A stretch of DNA of 64,000 bases from the NCBI GenBank assembly GCA_014549065.1, contig JACDOX010000052.1, forward strand, positions 2,193,620-2,257,619. The letters run 5' to 3'. Position numbers and translations under genes: made by a program. This document shows, piece after piece, positions 25,001 through 37,925 of this stretch; the first letter of the stretch is position 1; each line of letters opens with the position of its first letter. The notes under the pieces were generated by a model. That model was given only the letters and a program-made list of their open reading frames with translations, was not told the DNA's origin and searched no databases. The stretch comes from Cardinalis cardinalis. Its lineage: Eukaryota > Chordata > Aves > Passeriformes > Cardinalidae.

Positions 25001-28000
25001 TTAGTTTGCTGCATGTCTTTGATCTCTTCACTGGCACAGCTCCCTAGCAAAATATTTTGTCTCCAGGATGATACTCTGAAATCTAAAGGCATGAACTGAC
25101 AGAACAAGGATAACAAAATAGAGAGTCAGATGATAATGGAAAATAGTCTATGGCACCATCTAATANTAATTCCTTCTCCTAGGAGTCACAGAATCAATGC
25201 ATTTTCTGGAAAGGGAGAAGAAAGTCTTTCCTTACAAATGAATAAGAACAAAATTATTATTTAATTAAAGCAATGCAGGAACCTCACTTGTAAGGGTTAC
25301 TGGTGATACATGATCCTAGCCTCTTGCATCTTTGTTTACCCATATAAGTATGATCTCATTTTAGGTAAGCAGAGATGAGCAGTTCTGCTTTCATCTTTTT
25401 CTTTAACATAAACCTTGGTTTACAATTCTGAGCTATCACATTTCTTCTCCTCCCCTCACANCAATGCAGCTGTCACCCAATACAGAATATTTGTATGAAA
25501 AAAATAAAAGCAATGCTATTTCAATATGCTGGTTGACATAATAAGTATTTATGCACAGCCAGCAATGATGACATTAATTTGAAAAAATTAATNTGATCCC
25601 CACCTTGCACTTTGCATGTTACCTCAGTGATATCAAGAACTAAAATATTTTGCACTTCTTACCAGCAAAGAAATTAAGAACAAATAAAACCACATTGTTT
25701 TATCCAGTGACATTTACAACTCAAAGATATTCTACTTTTAGTTTTCATTAGCGGAATTTCTTCCCAAAGTTTTAGTTTTCTCAAGCTCACCCGCAATCAT
25801 GATTTTCATTTTACCCATCCTATGAAAGTGTAGTCAATGTTTTTTTTCCAAGGAAGGGAAGCAATGTGTGAAATCCATCTTCTTTGTAAAGCTGTGTAAG
25901 TAACAATGTCTGAATCCAGAGATCAGTTTTCTAGGCTTTTTCCAGACANTGCAGTGGCACTAACATGTAATGCATCCAGAACAGCTTTTGTTTTTAGCTT
26001 CATGTGACATTGTGCTCTTTCTGCAAATACAGAGGTGCAAATTTTTGCAAAGCAGTAACACCCTCTTCAGCTAGAATGCTCAAACATCCTAGCAACGTTT
26101 CATTTCAAGATCTTTACTGATTTAATTTTTTTCATGTGTACACCATCAACTGCTCCATTTCTAAGAAATGTGCTTGTGGCTGGTAGAACTGACTAGAACG
26201 CTACCCACACGCATGACATCCGCATATTTAATGTGGATGGATATTTAGCACTTAATGTGCTCAATTAAAGACATGATGTGAAACAACCTCATGACTCCTC
26301 ATGACTTATGCATAAAAATGCATGTACAATTTAAGACAGGCAGGATAGAAACTTTTTTAGCTGTGATTGTAGCAAGAGATCACTGGGACAGGGTTCCCAT
26401 TCTGCTCCCTTGTTCTCTGACAGTGGGTTGCCAAGACTGCTTCAGAGAAAGGAGAGGGGTGGGGAAAATAATATTCATGTCAACGAATCCAGGTGTGCTT
26501 TCATGGGAAGAATGGATTCCAGACAATTGTTTATATGTTAATAAAGGCAAGTACACATACCTGGGAGGGATGGACTCCTTAGGGAGCTTGTTATCTGACT
26601 CAGCTAACACTGTGGAAAGATGTTTCTTGGTGGAGCCTGTGGGAGCACCACATCCAGCATCAGCTTGACTCATTGCAGATAGACAGCCTTCCAACAGAAG
26701 GGATTTTCCTTTTGTTAGGAAACTTAGGAAACTTAAGTAGATTTCTCAAAAATATATTAAAAATTTTTCATGACACCTGTAAAGTTATTTTTATTGGATG
26801 ATTCCTGACAACTTGAAAGGATGATTTCACTATGAAAAAGAGATAGTCATAAGAAAGACATATAATTATTTAAAAAACTGAGCCTGCTGGTCTTTTCAGG
26901 TTTTCTGAACAGCATGTTAAGTGAAAATTAATTTGTATAAGAGTATATTTTATTTGCAAAAAAAGCATTTAAGTGTGGAAAACATTTGTTTTTAAGTATT
27001 GAAGCTTGGCATTTTTTGTATTCTNTTTTTGTATTATGCTGGCTGTCGAAGAGTTCTTGAGACTACAATCACTAATATTCATATCAGCTGATCCCTAGAG
27101 ATCAACTGCAGCTTCCTTTGCATAAATGATGATTATCTTCATTAGCAACTTCTTTAATTTTCACAATTCCTTGCTCTTTTTACAGTTGTTTTTGATAATC
27201 AGAATGGAGATGGAGAAGTGAAGCACTGAAGAATAGCTCTCAGGAAAATCCTGCCATTTCAGGTGCATACAAGAGGGTAGAATTAAGTCTCTTTTAACTT
27301 GTAAACACTTCTTGCAATTGTACTGCCAATTTTCTACGTGTTTGCTCTAACAAGAACATATACGAAGAGTTCATTGGAATGTTTATGCACGAAGCTTCAG
27401 AGGATTGCATCTGACAATCAACCATGGTGTGACAGGGGATTTTTCATTAGGGACAGAATAACTGTGGTTTGTAAAACCAGGCTTGGGGCCACTATTAGAA
27501 TTNTATGTGTGTACAAACATCTCTTTAAGCTCTTTATTACTATTATTTGGAACATGTATTAATCATACTTTTACAAATGTATTTATTTAGTCAGATACCA
27601 ACCTGTCTGAACAATCTGTTGTCTTTTTATTTTAAAATGAACAGATTTNGTTCGTTCTGCATTATGGGAGTAGAACAGATCTCATTTGAAAACCAGTGCA
27701 GGCACTCTGCCCAGGCTGAGGTAGAATTGGTTGGGATTTAGAGATTACTCAATCAGAACAATTTATTTAAAGTTTACATATAAATTTACTAGTGTAATTT
27801 TCTGCATAGTTTCACATAAGATTTTATAGTTTCTAGAACAGATTTGGACTACTCTGAAACCCCAAGTGCAAGCTGATAAATGCCTAGTTACTGTTATATT
27901 CCACTTAGTATTCCAACACAGACAAACTGAAATATGTGAATGTACTTTTCAGTCACCTTTCTGTGTGTATGACAAGAACTCTTTAATAAAGATTCTCTGA

Positions 28001-29480
28001 CTTATTCCTACCTCACCATCCATGTGAAAGTTTTCACAAAATAGTCTCCCAGCTGAGGGGCAATCCCTGTGTGCAAACGACAGTTAAGATGTCATCACAG
28101 GTCCTCTTCCCTGCCTCACTTCCAGCCTTTATCATAATTGTGAGAGTTAGGATGCTCTTCTCTCTTGTGCAGCAGATTAGAGCACACAGATTATTGCTTT
28201 CCCTGTATTCAAAAAAAGTAGCTGTGGTGATTTTTATTACTTACTGATTATGGTCTTTTCCAAAGGAGAAGTTTCAGCTGTGACACAGAGGTANAAAGTA
28301 ACTACAAAATCTGTTCTGCACAAAATTTTTAGTTAAATCATAGTTTCCTAATTAAGAGACTGAAGATAAAGAAAAACATTGTCTGGAAANAATTTAAATC
28401 CTTAGAAAAATTTCTTTCAGAACTGGCATTAAAAAGATTTGGAGAAGGAATCTGTTCCTTCTCCAAAATAACATTGAGAATTTGAGGGAGAGAGACTGTT
28501 GGGATATATCACAGCTGATAGGTCTGACTGGTCTAGAAGAAGCAGATNCACTAAAGGAGGTCTTATTAGAGGATGGAATTTATGCTATCTCATTTCTGTG
28601 AAAACATAGAAAGAAACCCTCCCTTTATTCAAATATGATACCCCTGCAAGAGGCTAAGGATGCAATTACATTAGTGTATTATTTTGCATCAACAGTGTCC
28701 TGTTCAATCTATTGATGATCAACCCACACGTGTTTTGGGTTACAATGTGGAGTGCACTTGGAGCAAATAAAAACTTTTCTGAGTTGAAATAGGAGCACAA
28801 GATCTAATCCAGGTGCTTACTTACTGCATTCCAACCATTCACTCCACAGATCAAACTAAAGCTAGTATTAAAAAAAACAATTTTAGTCTGCATATGAGGT
28901 CCTCAGCATCAACTGTTTCACTTCGCAGATCTCCTCTTGTAGCAGAATTAGTGCTAATACAGATGGAATCAAGATGAGAAAGGTCAGGTCAACTTCGCAA
29001 CAATTCTCCAAAAACCTTTGTTATCCACATTTACTTTTTGGAGGGGAAAAANCAAACAAANTATTCAAAATCTCAGATCTCACAGCCTTTAAAAATTTAC
29101 ATTGAATCTGAGATGTGCAGTTGATAATATTCTATTTTGTGTACTTGGAAATTGGAGCTGAGTTAACTGGCTCATTAACATCATACAGGCATTTTTGTGT
29201 CTGAGCTAACTTGCTTCTTCCAATTCCCACTAATATATACAAGGAAAGGTGACTTTACCACAGCTTTAGAGAATTGAAACTCCAGTATGAAAAACATGCT
29301 TGCCCTCAGAAATATTTACATATCTTGCATCAGTAAGGCAAAAGCATTTCTGCTCTGCACACAAAAGATGAATATATATATATATTTTCTCCTCAAATAC
29401 ATCTAAAAAATTTAGAAAATGGACCANTAGCTATAATGACATAGTAATATTGTAATTCTCCAGGGAGGGAGTAAGACACA
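22001..29480. other. AT-rich stretch, no gene or clear repeat
   Basis: No gene is supported. The part at about 26360-26690 is somewhat richer in GC and open on both strands (26291-26668 plus, 125 codons; 26380-26694 minus, 104 codons). Neither product is recognisable, and such mirrored openness is a composition effect. It could be an unrecognised repeat. A short (TA)n run lies near 29370. Confidence 0.5.
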
Positions 29481-30061
29481 TGTGGAGGTACCAGTTGTNN
29501 GTTTCTCTGGGTCTGGATTGAAGGCACTTGANATGGTAGTTCATGTTTGGACTTAGATGTTTATTATTTCTTATCAGTAAAACAGTCTCACTACTGTGAG
29601 TTTGGCAGCTTTTCATTAGAAGGGACAAAATGGCTAACAATCTCTTGTTACAAGGTCTTTTAAGACTAAACTATCCAATTAAGAACTGACACCTAGATTA
29701 TTTTCCCTTTTAACCCAATAAGTGATCCCAAAGAGCCCCCCAATGCGGACTTTTCTGCCCAATTACAAAATGCCATCCAAACCCAGGAAAAACAAGCATG
29801 AAGAAGAAACCCAGGATGACACCCTGTGCCCTCCATCTTGCTTCCATCCACAACATACTAAAAATCTCAAAACCTAAATTTCTCACCAAGTGATACACTT
29901 ACACTATTCTATATAATCTNTTTCACACTTTTGTGGATTCTAGTCTATCTTGAAGCCTAGGAAACTTTCTCCATGAATGCGGGTCAAAGTCAGTGCTTCC
30001 TTGGGGGNCAGGGCACCCCAGAGCAGAGAGAGAAATATTCCCAGTGCTCTGGGTTTCCACG
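29481..30061 (-). mobile_element. Solo LTR, ERVK-like, minus strand, about 580 bp
   Basis: GACACA is present immediately outside both ends (29475-29480 and 30062-30067), a perfect 6-bp target duplication. The terminal inverted repeat is TGTGGA at 29481-29486 against TCCACG at 30056-30061, so the minus-strand 5' end reads CGTGGA and the first base of the expected TG has changed to C. The minus strand carries AATAAA (TTTATT at 29560-29565), correctly placed for transcription to the left. Ns at 29499-29500, 29532, 29920 and 30008 fit a multi-copy family. The open frames at 29431-29640, 29710-29898 (minus) and 29993-30229 (plus) lie in or across it and are not genes. Confidence 0.8.
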
Positions 30062-33000
30062 GACACAGGTATTATTCTTTCTTTCCTGGTCCCAGAGATT
30101 TTAGATTCTCCACAGCCTGAGGAGATTCATACTGATCCATTACCATGGAGATGTTTTACCCCCAGAGTTGCATGCTTCCAAAACAGTAAACCCTGTTTAT
30201 CTGGTTGTAAGAATGGCTGCCTATTCTAAGGAGTGATTTTGGAAATTTTGTGGGAGTAGAGATGTTTTCTCAAAATACCTTCTGCTCTGCAGAGAACAGT
30301 AGGGTTTCNAACACACCTTTTTGTGCTTTTTCTTTTGACTAGCTGTAAGGGGCAGTATGCATGTTCTCTTCTGCCAGGAGACCATCCCTAGGTGCCTATC
30401 TTACCACATTTGAAATACCACATTTACCAGATAACAGAGGGAATAAATAATTCTAGAGGTCAAGAGCCTGAAAGGTATGCCTTGTAATGTACAAAGCATA
30501 GCTAAGTATAAATCTTTTCTTTAGGATTTTCAGGAATCAGACCAATTACACTGACAGCTCTACTTTGTGTGTTGAAATAATTTTGACAAAATTATTTGAC
30601 AAAAAGACAAAAAATTTGACAAAAGAATTTCAAATAGCAATTACCCAATGGGAATGCACTCTCTTTTGGCATAACATAGAAAATCTGGCATTATGGCTTC
30701 ACATGTAGTATCAAGCTTGTTTCACTTACAGTCAGTGTCAGAGATGAAATAAAGTTATCCAGTGCAATGGGGTACTTATTTTACTGATTCATNGGGTCCA
30801 CTAGCATTCAGTAGAATGCCAGTCTTTTCACAAGAGATGGCACTTTTCTTCTGCACTAAAAGATTGTTTGTACAAATCTCTCTCTATTCATCGATTCACA
30901 GATTTTTTTTAATCATGCTTTATTATAAGACTTGCCAGTATGATGCTGGGGTATCAACATTTCATATGGGTCATTTCTTCATATTTTTTCAGAAAAGAAA
31001 GAGGAAACCTGACTGGTTAAAATTTCCTAGTGTGCTTCAAGAGTCACAGGATATAAGACTTTCAACACACAAAATAAAATTTGGAATCTGAAGAGGTTTT
31101 GGGCTTATTNTTGAGTTTTAATTTAGTGTGGTGAACTTGGCTTCTGACTCCTTTAGTGCATTCTATAACCCTAAATATCCTATGCACATGCTTTAAAATA
31201 CATCATGTATCAGCTGAGGCAGCCAAAACATTTCCTGAGGAGCTATTTCTTAAATCCTGCCATTTTGGGGGCATGTCTTGGTTATATCTATGTCTGAGCA
31301 GGCTTTAAAGTCTGTATTTTAGGATACAGCTCTTGCAAAATCAGCCACTGTGCCCAGAGAATTCATCCAAGGACAAAGATCATCCATCTAATTTCAACTC
31401 CTTACAAGAAAAACTCTCAGGTAATTAAACATTCCAACCTTCTTGTAAGGTTTTCTAAGTATCTTTGTTCAACCTCAGTGGCTAACTGCAGATTTCGGGG
31501 TGAAGTGGGAAGCATCTTTAAACACAATCTGCATAGACTGCGCATTACTTGAAAACACCCACAATTACGGTCAGCTTTTACCTAAGAGCCAAGCTGGCAG
31601 AACTGTTCAAACCTCACTGATATTTTTGTCATTTTGTACCACTACTATCATGAACAACAAGGCCTAGGTAACTGTAATATGAACACAATGTGTAGAATGG
31701 GGAGCAATGTACGGTGGGTGGGATTTGTTGCATGTAGCAGGTTTCCCTTCCCATGATCCTTTTTTCATAAATGTTCATGTTAGTAGAGTTTGTACTAATG
31801 CAGTAGAAAGCTCTTGAGCAAAGTCAATTGTAGTGTGAATTTCTCTAGTAATACAAGCTAAGTAATAATAAAACCATAACAAAACCAAAACAAAAATAAA
31901 AAGCAGAAGGATATGTAAGAAAAATTTACAAATATTTTCAATTTTCTAAAGTCAAGCAAGATTTTTTTTGTTTGGTACTGTTTGGATAGCGAATAATCTA
32001 AACTCCTTGTGTTTTCTGTTTTATTGTTCTCCTAATTCCCTGGTACATTATTCACAAGCATGTATAAACACNAACTTACTTCAGAATAATCCATGGAGGT
32101 CCCCAGAAACTACACAGCATTAAAGCTGCTTCTGGTTTAGTCCCTGGATGAAGTATGGAATTTGATCAATGGCTCAGTGTACAGTTAAGTTATGAAAGAA
32201 AGAAAAGGTTAGAAAATACAGATGTAAAACAGTCAGAGAGGGTTTGTGAAAGGCAAATGGTAGACATGAGAATTATTCTTCTCTGTGAGGAAGAGAGGAA
32301 GGCAAAGAATGTCTTGTCTTAGGATCACTTTAGAATTGAGAGGAAGGAAAGCCCAGAGCTACAAAGGAAATAATAATAGAGAATAGCTGTCAAAGGAAAT
32401 TAAGCATTTTTATATAACTATNATTTTGTTTCTCGATGAGTCAAAGGGCCTTGGCTCCCTGTAGTTCAGCCTAGGGTAAAGGGTGTAGATTAAAGAGGGT
32501 GGATGCTTGGAGCTACATACAAGGCTGGAAACTGGAAATAATTATGCACGAACAGCCAAGGGCTGGTGCTAGAACTCTCCAGTGGAGAGTTTGGTTCCNA
32601 GAGGGAGAGGGATCCCCTGGGGTATAATAACCTATATATGGTTAGAGATGGGGTTCAGAGCACAAGAGCGCTCATAGCTACAGCTAATAGGACTTGGGAA
32701 AGGAGCTGCCAGAGGAAATATCACTGAGGAATTTTTTGCCTTGCAGAGAGCAAAGGTACCTTGCCCAAATTTCTGTGTAGCAATTGGATTCAGGGAAAGA
32801 ATAAACCCAGAACTGACATTATTAGGGGCGTTATACAATACTTTCCAACGTAAACTAAGGGTTNATTCTCAGATGCTTTTGTGACTGTATCTTCTCCAGA
32901 CAAGATAATCTATCAAGGACACTTTGTTGCTGGACACTTTGTTGTGCCACTAGGCCAAGGGAACTAGCACAAATATCTGAAAACTTTCATAACAGCAAAT

Positions 33001-35169
33001 GATGTATATCCAACTGAGAATGGAGATNAAATTTAGGAGGCAGAGGCAGATCTTGGTTTTAATAACTTAAGGAGAATGTTATTCCAGTTTAAAGTAGAGT
33101 TAATATTAACAGAAAAAAACATATATATAACTTTTGCTTTTGACTTGGTTAAAATGTTAGACTAACATGTCTGCAGATGTTTCTGGGCCTTCACATTCTG
33201 GCTCCATAGCAATACATTGAGTATGGAAAGCAAGAAAACAAAACAGCAAAATAATATCACTAACTAAATAACATTTCGTTNAAATAGTGGTGTGAAAAAA
33301 AGAGTCATTTTGTAGTTAAATTACAGCAGGATTCTATAGGCTTCTTCTGTTACCCCAGCAATAAGATAAATGAGGTCATATTGATAGGAANGAGAAATGG
33401 CATGGGCTTTCTGTGGTAGAGCAGGAGTGCTGAAAATAACACAGTGGATCTGAGTACCATCTGATTAATCTACAACCATTCCTGAGAAATAAGAAAGGTT
33501 TTAGGTAACNATATATTTTTTGAATAGACTGTTTTACCTTAACTGTATAGAACACTGTCTGGGATTATTAAAATTAATTTTTTTCTTGAACTATAATACA
33601 ATTTGTAATACTACAGATGAATCACTATTTTAAAGTCTTTTTCCCNAGTGATTTTTTAGAGAAAAAATACATAACCATTACGGTTTCTTTTCCCACTGTC
33701 AACACATCTTTTTCTTATATATTGCATTATTTCAGGGAGCTTTGCTACTGGCATCTGAACATCACTGGATTTCTAATTAATTTTCTTCTGTCTTTTAAAA
33801 GTGATGTTTTGCTGCATAAAGACANTGATAAATTTTAGACCACAACTGCTAGGATTTTAGGAAATTACTTCTTTGGTAACAACTTGGCAGTGCGAATCCC
33901 TGAATCAATAGTAAAGTGACTCATGTGTCTCGACTTTGTCTTTGGAAAGGCAGTGCTGACTATTAATTTCTTGGTGCTGCAGGTTGTGCTCATACATATG
34001 GAAAGGACATTCAGGCACACATGAGCACACTCTCAATGAAAGCATAACACATTACTTTTATTCAGANCACAGAAATTATATTAATTTTAATTTAGCTCAT
34101 ACAAACATCTATATGTTCTTTTAATAGTAAATAAGCCAATAAATTAGTAGGAAGGACTACTCTTTATTACTCTTTCTGTACCTGAATTCAAAAGGCCATT
34201 TAATGCAGCAACTTTGTGCATTATTTTGACTTCTGGTTCAACTGAAGAATGGAAATTCATGAGAAAAACTTTTAAGCATTTCTCTAACAGGAAGACCAGC
34301 TAAGTACTAGTATTCAGGAATGGACGGAGGAAAAGTATACTACTTTATATTCTCAGAAAANATTCAGTTTCTCTTGACCTAAAATGTAAGAAGTAATTGC
34401 TGTTATCCTTTGGGCTTGACTTCAAATGGTTTGAGGTTAAAAATGTAATATTTGATTATATACATTTTTGTATTCTTTGATTGACTACTCAAAGCAGTTG
34501 TGTAGCTTCAAACTCTGGAGATGTAGGTAAACAAAATTTAAATCATGAATACATGACATTAGCATTTATTATACTCATCTACTTAAAATTATTTACAGTT
34601 TCAATAAATTTAATGAAAATGGGGTAGCTACTGAAATTTTATCATTGAAATCAAAGCAAATTCAGGTAAATACTGGAAATTCTTCTTCCAGATCAAGGTA
34701 TGTACAAGAAAAATACCAAATTAGACTACAGATTCTTAGGTAAGCTATATCATTTAGGTNTTTAGAACTGATATTTTACATTGTGATACTATGAAAAACC
34801 TACAACCGATAATTTTAAAGTGACAAAGATCTATCTTTGAAAAAAAATTCAATGAAAATTCAATGAAAGAATTCTTTTCACACTGAAGATGAAGAATAAA
34901 GAAATAAACAAATCAGTTCTCATTTATTACATTTTGAATTTTCTCCTGAAAGAATATTTCTAAAAGCTTTTTTATATCTTTTGGGCTCCAACTGAATTTT
35001 ATTTGGGTCATGAATGTGAAGGTTAATAGAACTTTCATATTTTTTAATACTTGCATACCTTCCAGTCTGACTGGAAGTGAAGAAGATCTTTGCTTAGAAC
35101 AATCTACGGATAGCAGTATCAAAGCGACAGTGCAAGATGAAGCAGGGAAAATTGATTAAGTAAAAAAAA
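30062..35169. other. AT-rich stretch, no gene seen
   Basis: No gene or LTR is recognised. A short imperfect tandem of ATTTGACAAAA-like units is seen at about 30577-30625. The part at about 32440-32840 is richer in purines and GC and may contain an old repeat that I cannot name. Frames such as 30762-31091 and 33617-33838 contain Ns and show no family features. Confidence 0.5.
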
Positions 35170-36010
35170 AGTACCTGGTAGCTTTAGCTGGATGATTAAT
35201 AGTGCATCACAGAACTCAAGGAACAGATGTTTATTAATGACAAGAGGAATGGAAATGCCAAACAGAAAAGTGAAAGGAATACTAACTCTTGAAAGCAGAG
35301 CTGTGCCAGGAGACAGGAGGACATAAGGGAGCCATGCCAGGAGAGGAAGGACATAGGGAAGCTGCTGAAGTAGAGGCATATCTGTCATTATAAATGTTAG
35401 AGGACATTTGGACTTGGGGTAAGCAGTGATTAATGTTCAGAATAGAGAAAGCTGTTGGACTAATATAAGATAGAGAAGCCTGGGAGATGTGTATTCAGAG
35501 AAGTTTAGGTGATGAAATACAACAAAAACACATTCAAAGGCAGAAATACCCTTGGCTGGATCCTGCATTTAATTCCTCAATCAGTAAGGGGTAGGGAGAT
35601 AGAATATAAGAAAATGAAGACAGTGTAGAAAGNAATCTTACCTCTAAGGAGTTGCAGCTGGGCCAATTATCAAAGATTAGGAACAGGCCTGACTTTAACA
35701 GGCCACAGCTGTAACCAATGAGAAGAAGAGTGCTAGGAAAGAGTGGGATGGTTGGTTGAGAAGGGAACTGGTGTCAGTTGTCTACTGTGTGAAGAAAAGT
35801 TAGGGTTCTGAGAAGCTGCTCAGGAGAAACACCACAAAGGTATGGAACTTTTATGATAAGGAGACAAAAAGATGGACCCCCTGCAATAAGGTGGCAGCAG
35901 TAAGGTAATTAAAGATGCTCCAAGCNGGGCCAAAATAAGTAAAGCCAGAAAGAATGAGGCCTTTTTTTGGACTGGAAGACCTGAAGTCTCTGCAGTGTTT
36001 TCCAATTCTT
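35170..36010 (-). repeat. Unclassified, possibly LTR-derived block
   Basis: The block has a different texture from its surroundings: purine-rich on the plus strand, with a minus-strand AATAAACATCTG string (TTTATT at 35230-35235) where an LTR polyadenylation signal would be if the element points left. The middle part (about 35650-35740), with AACAGGCCTGACTTTAACAG, resembles a dispersed repeat I remember from songbirds. I could not find paired TG...CA ends or a target duplication, so class and boundaries are uncertain. Inside it, 35306-35365 holds an imperfect duplication of a roughly 33-bp GCCAGGAGA...GGACATA unit. That duplication produces the repeated LPYVL pattern in the minus-strand open frame at 35119-35388, which is hydrophobic only by composition. 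Confidence 0.35.
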
Positions 36011-36439
36011 CTTAATCCTTTATTGGGAGGAATAAATTAGTTTCACTAAAATACATAAATCTATAAAAGGGAAGTGCAAAACTCACTACGGTGGTACCCT
36101 GATTCCTGGAAGCACAGGGCAGATCTGCAGGATTCGGGGAGAAAAAATGTTTGTGTCCAGGTAACCTTTAGTACATTCACGNAGCTCCGAAACTCACCTT
36201 AGGTGTGAAAGCTGGAATTAAAGCAGGATTTCTACTATAGCTTTCCAGAGTTAGCAAACATGCTGCACACTACTGAGGCTGAAAGGAATCATTAGCCAAG
36301 GCCATGAACCTTCAACCCCACCCAAATTTTCTAAATATACATTCAGTGTTCAGTATCTGCATATTTGACGGCATTTAAAAGGGTTATAAGAAGTTCTTAG
36401 AGACAGGAAAAAACACTCAATTGATACACATCATGCATT
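36011..36439. other. Spacer between two repeats, nothing recognised
   Basis: This 430-bp stretch separates the unclassified block from the tandem array. It contains a few CpGs and one N at 36182. No gene or repeat could be assigned. Confidence 0.4.
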
Positions 36440-37925
36440 AAGATTTTGGTACATTTTGTATTGTGTCCTTTGCATTTGGGGTATCCAGTGTGAAGTTTGT
36501 GGGTTGTAATACATTCGTAATTATTACCTGGTGCAGACCATTGCTGGTTTTTTCTGACTCGTCAGGAAAATATTGCAGTCCTATACCTGGACACCTCTTA
36601 AACATGTTACTACAATTTAACTATTGGGATTTTAGTGGGNATGAATTGGGTAAGCTTTGGTCCAAGTCCCTGGACTTCATGGGGACTTTTCATGACTTTC
36701 ACTTTGGCGACAATTTTTTTTTTCCAATATCCATGCCAGGTCTCTCATATCTTACACTGAATGTTGTTTCTTCCTCCTTGAATTTTTCCCATGCCTTTTG
36801 CAACATCTGTGAGCTGAGTTTTGGCATGTTTTGGTTCTTTGTACTGCACCAGATTTCATCCTGATTCATTCTCTGGTAGTCACAAAATTTCCCAATTTTC
36901 TAGGTTTTTGGGTGTTTTTCAGTTCAATTTCATTTGGTCCTATCTCCTTTCCAATGTGTTCGTAAGCCTTCATTTTAGGGTTCACTACATTCCATTTCCC
37001 TTCGCGAAAGGAAATTCCATTTCAATGGCAATTTAAATGGGGACCAATAGGGAAGTCTTTGGTGCATGTCCCTGCACTTGATGGCATATGGCTTGGACTT
37101 TGGGGAAGATTTTTTCTTTTTTTTTTTTTTTTCCAAGTATCCATGCCATGTCCCTCATATCTTCCCCTTCAAGTTGTGTCTTCCTCCTTGACTTTTTCCC
37201 CTGCTTTTGCAACAGCTGTGAGCTTAGTTTTGGCCTGTTTTTGTCTTTTGCACTGCACCTGATATAATCCCAGGCCATTTTCCTATAGTCACTAAATTTC
37301 CCAATTTTCTTTTTTTTGCCTTCAATGGCAATTTCTTTGATGGTATCTGCATTCCAGAGTGTTTGTTCCAGAGTGTTTGCAGGATTTCAATAGGGATAAA
37401 TTTTGGCAAGCTTTGCTGCATGTCTCTGCATTTGATGGTATTCCATGCCTTTTGATGGCTTTCATTACGGCGAGGATTTTTTTTTTTTCAGCATCAATGC
37501 AATGTCTCTTGTATCTTCCTCTCAAAGTTATGTCTTCCTCCTTAACTTTTCCCCCTGCCTTTGCATGAACTGGAGCTTAGTTTTGGTATGTTTTTGTTCT
37601 TTGCACTGCGCCTGATTTCCTCCTTGACCATTTCCTGGTAGTCACTAATGTCCCAATTTTCTGGTTTTTTGTTTTTTTTCAGTTGCCTTTCATTCGATCC
37701 TATCTCCTTCCCAGAGTGTTTGGAAGCCTTTCTTTTCGGGTTCGCAAGATTTCATTTGATTTTAATTGGCCAAGCCTTGGTCTCTGTCCTTGCACTTCGT
37801 GGCATCACATGCCTTTTGATAGCTTTCACATTTTCTAAGGTATTTTGTTGTTGCTTTTTCAGTACCTATTCCATATCATATCATCTTTCCAGAGTGCTTG
37901 TATGTCTTTATTTTCTGCTCCTAAG
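36440..37925 (-). repeat. Diverged tandem array, 355-401 bp unit, about four units
   Basis: Unit starts are recognised by AAG(C/T)(T/C)TTGG-type boxes at 36652, 37053, 37408 and 37772, giving spacings of 401, 355 and 364 bp. A partial related segment precedes the first, from about 36440. Shared landmarks within each full unit are TCTTCCTCCTT, GCTTAGTTTTGGC, TTTGCACTGC and TAGTCAC. Unit 4 lacks about 200 bp of the middle. On the minus strand the units keep similar peptide pieces, such as KNQNMPKLSSQMLQKAWEKF in unit 1, KNRPKLSSQLLQK in unit 2 and KNKNIPKLSS in unit 3, followed by an EEETT/EEDIT box and a Lys run, but with frameshifts and stops between them. It may descend from a repeated Lys/Glu-rich coding module or be a satellite with accidental openness. 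Except for one N in unit 0, no Ns fall in it, so it is not a collapsed high-copy family. Confidence 0.75.

Noticed and set aside
26291..26694. Overlapping open frames on both strands (125 and 104 codons)
   Set aside because: No domain, no known family, no splice context. Mirrored openness on both strands is typical of local base composition. An unrecognised repeat remains possible.
35119..35388. Minus-strand hydrophobic 89-codon open frame that might suggest a membrane protein
   Set aside because: Its repeated LPYVL pattern comes from a short DNA duplication inside a purine-rich block. There is no further support for a gene.
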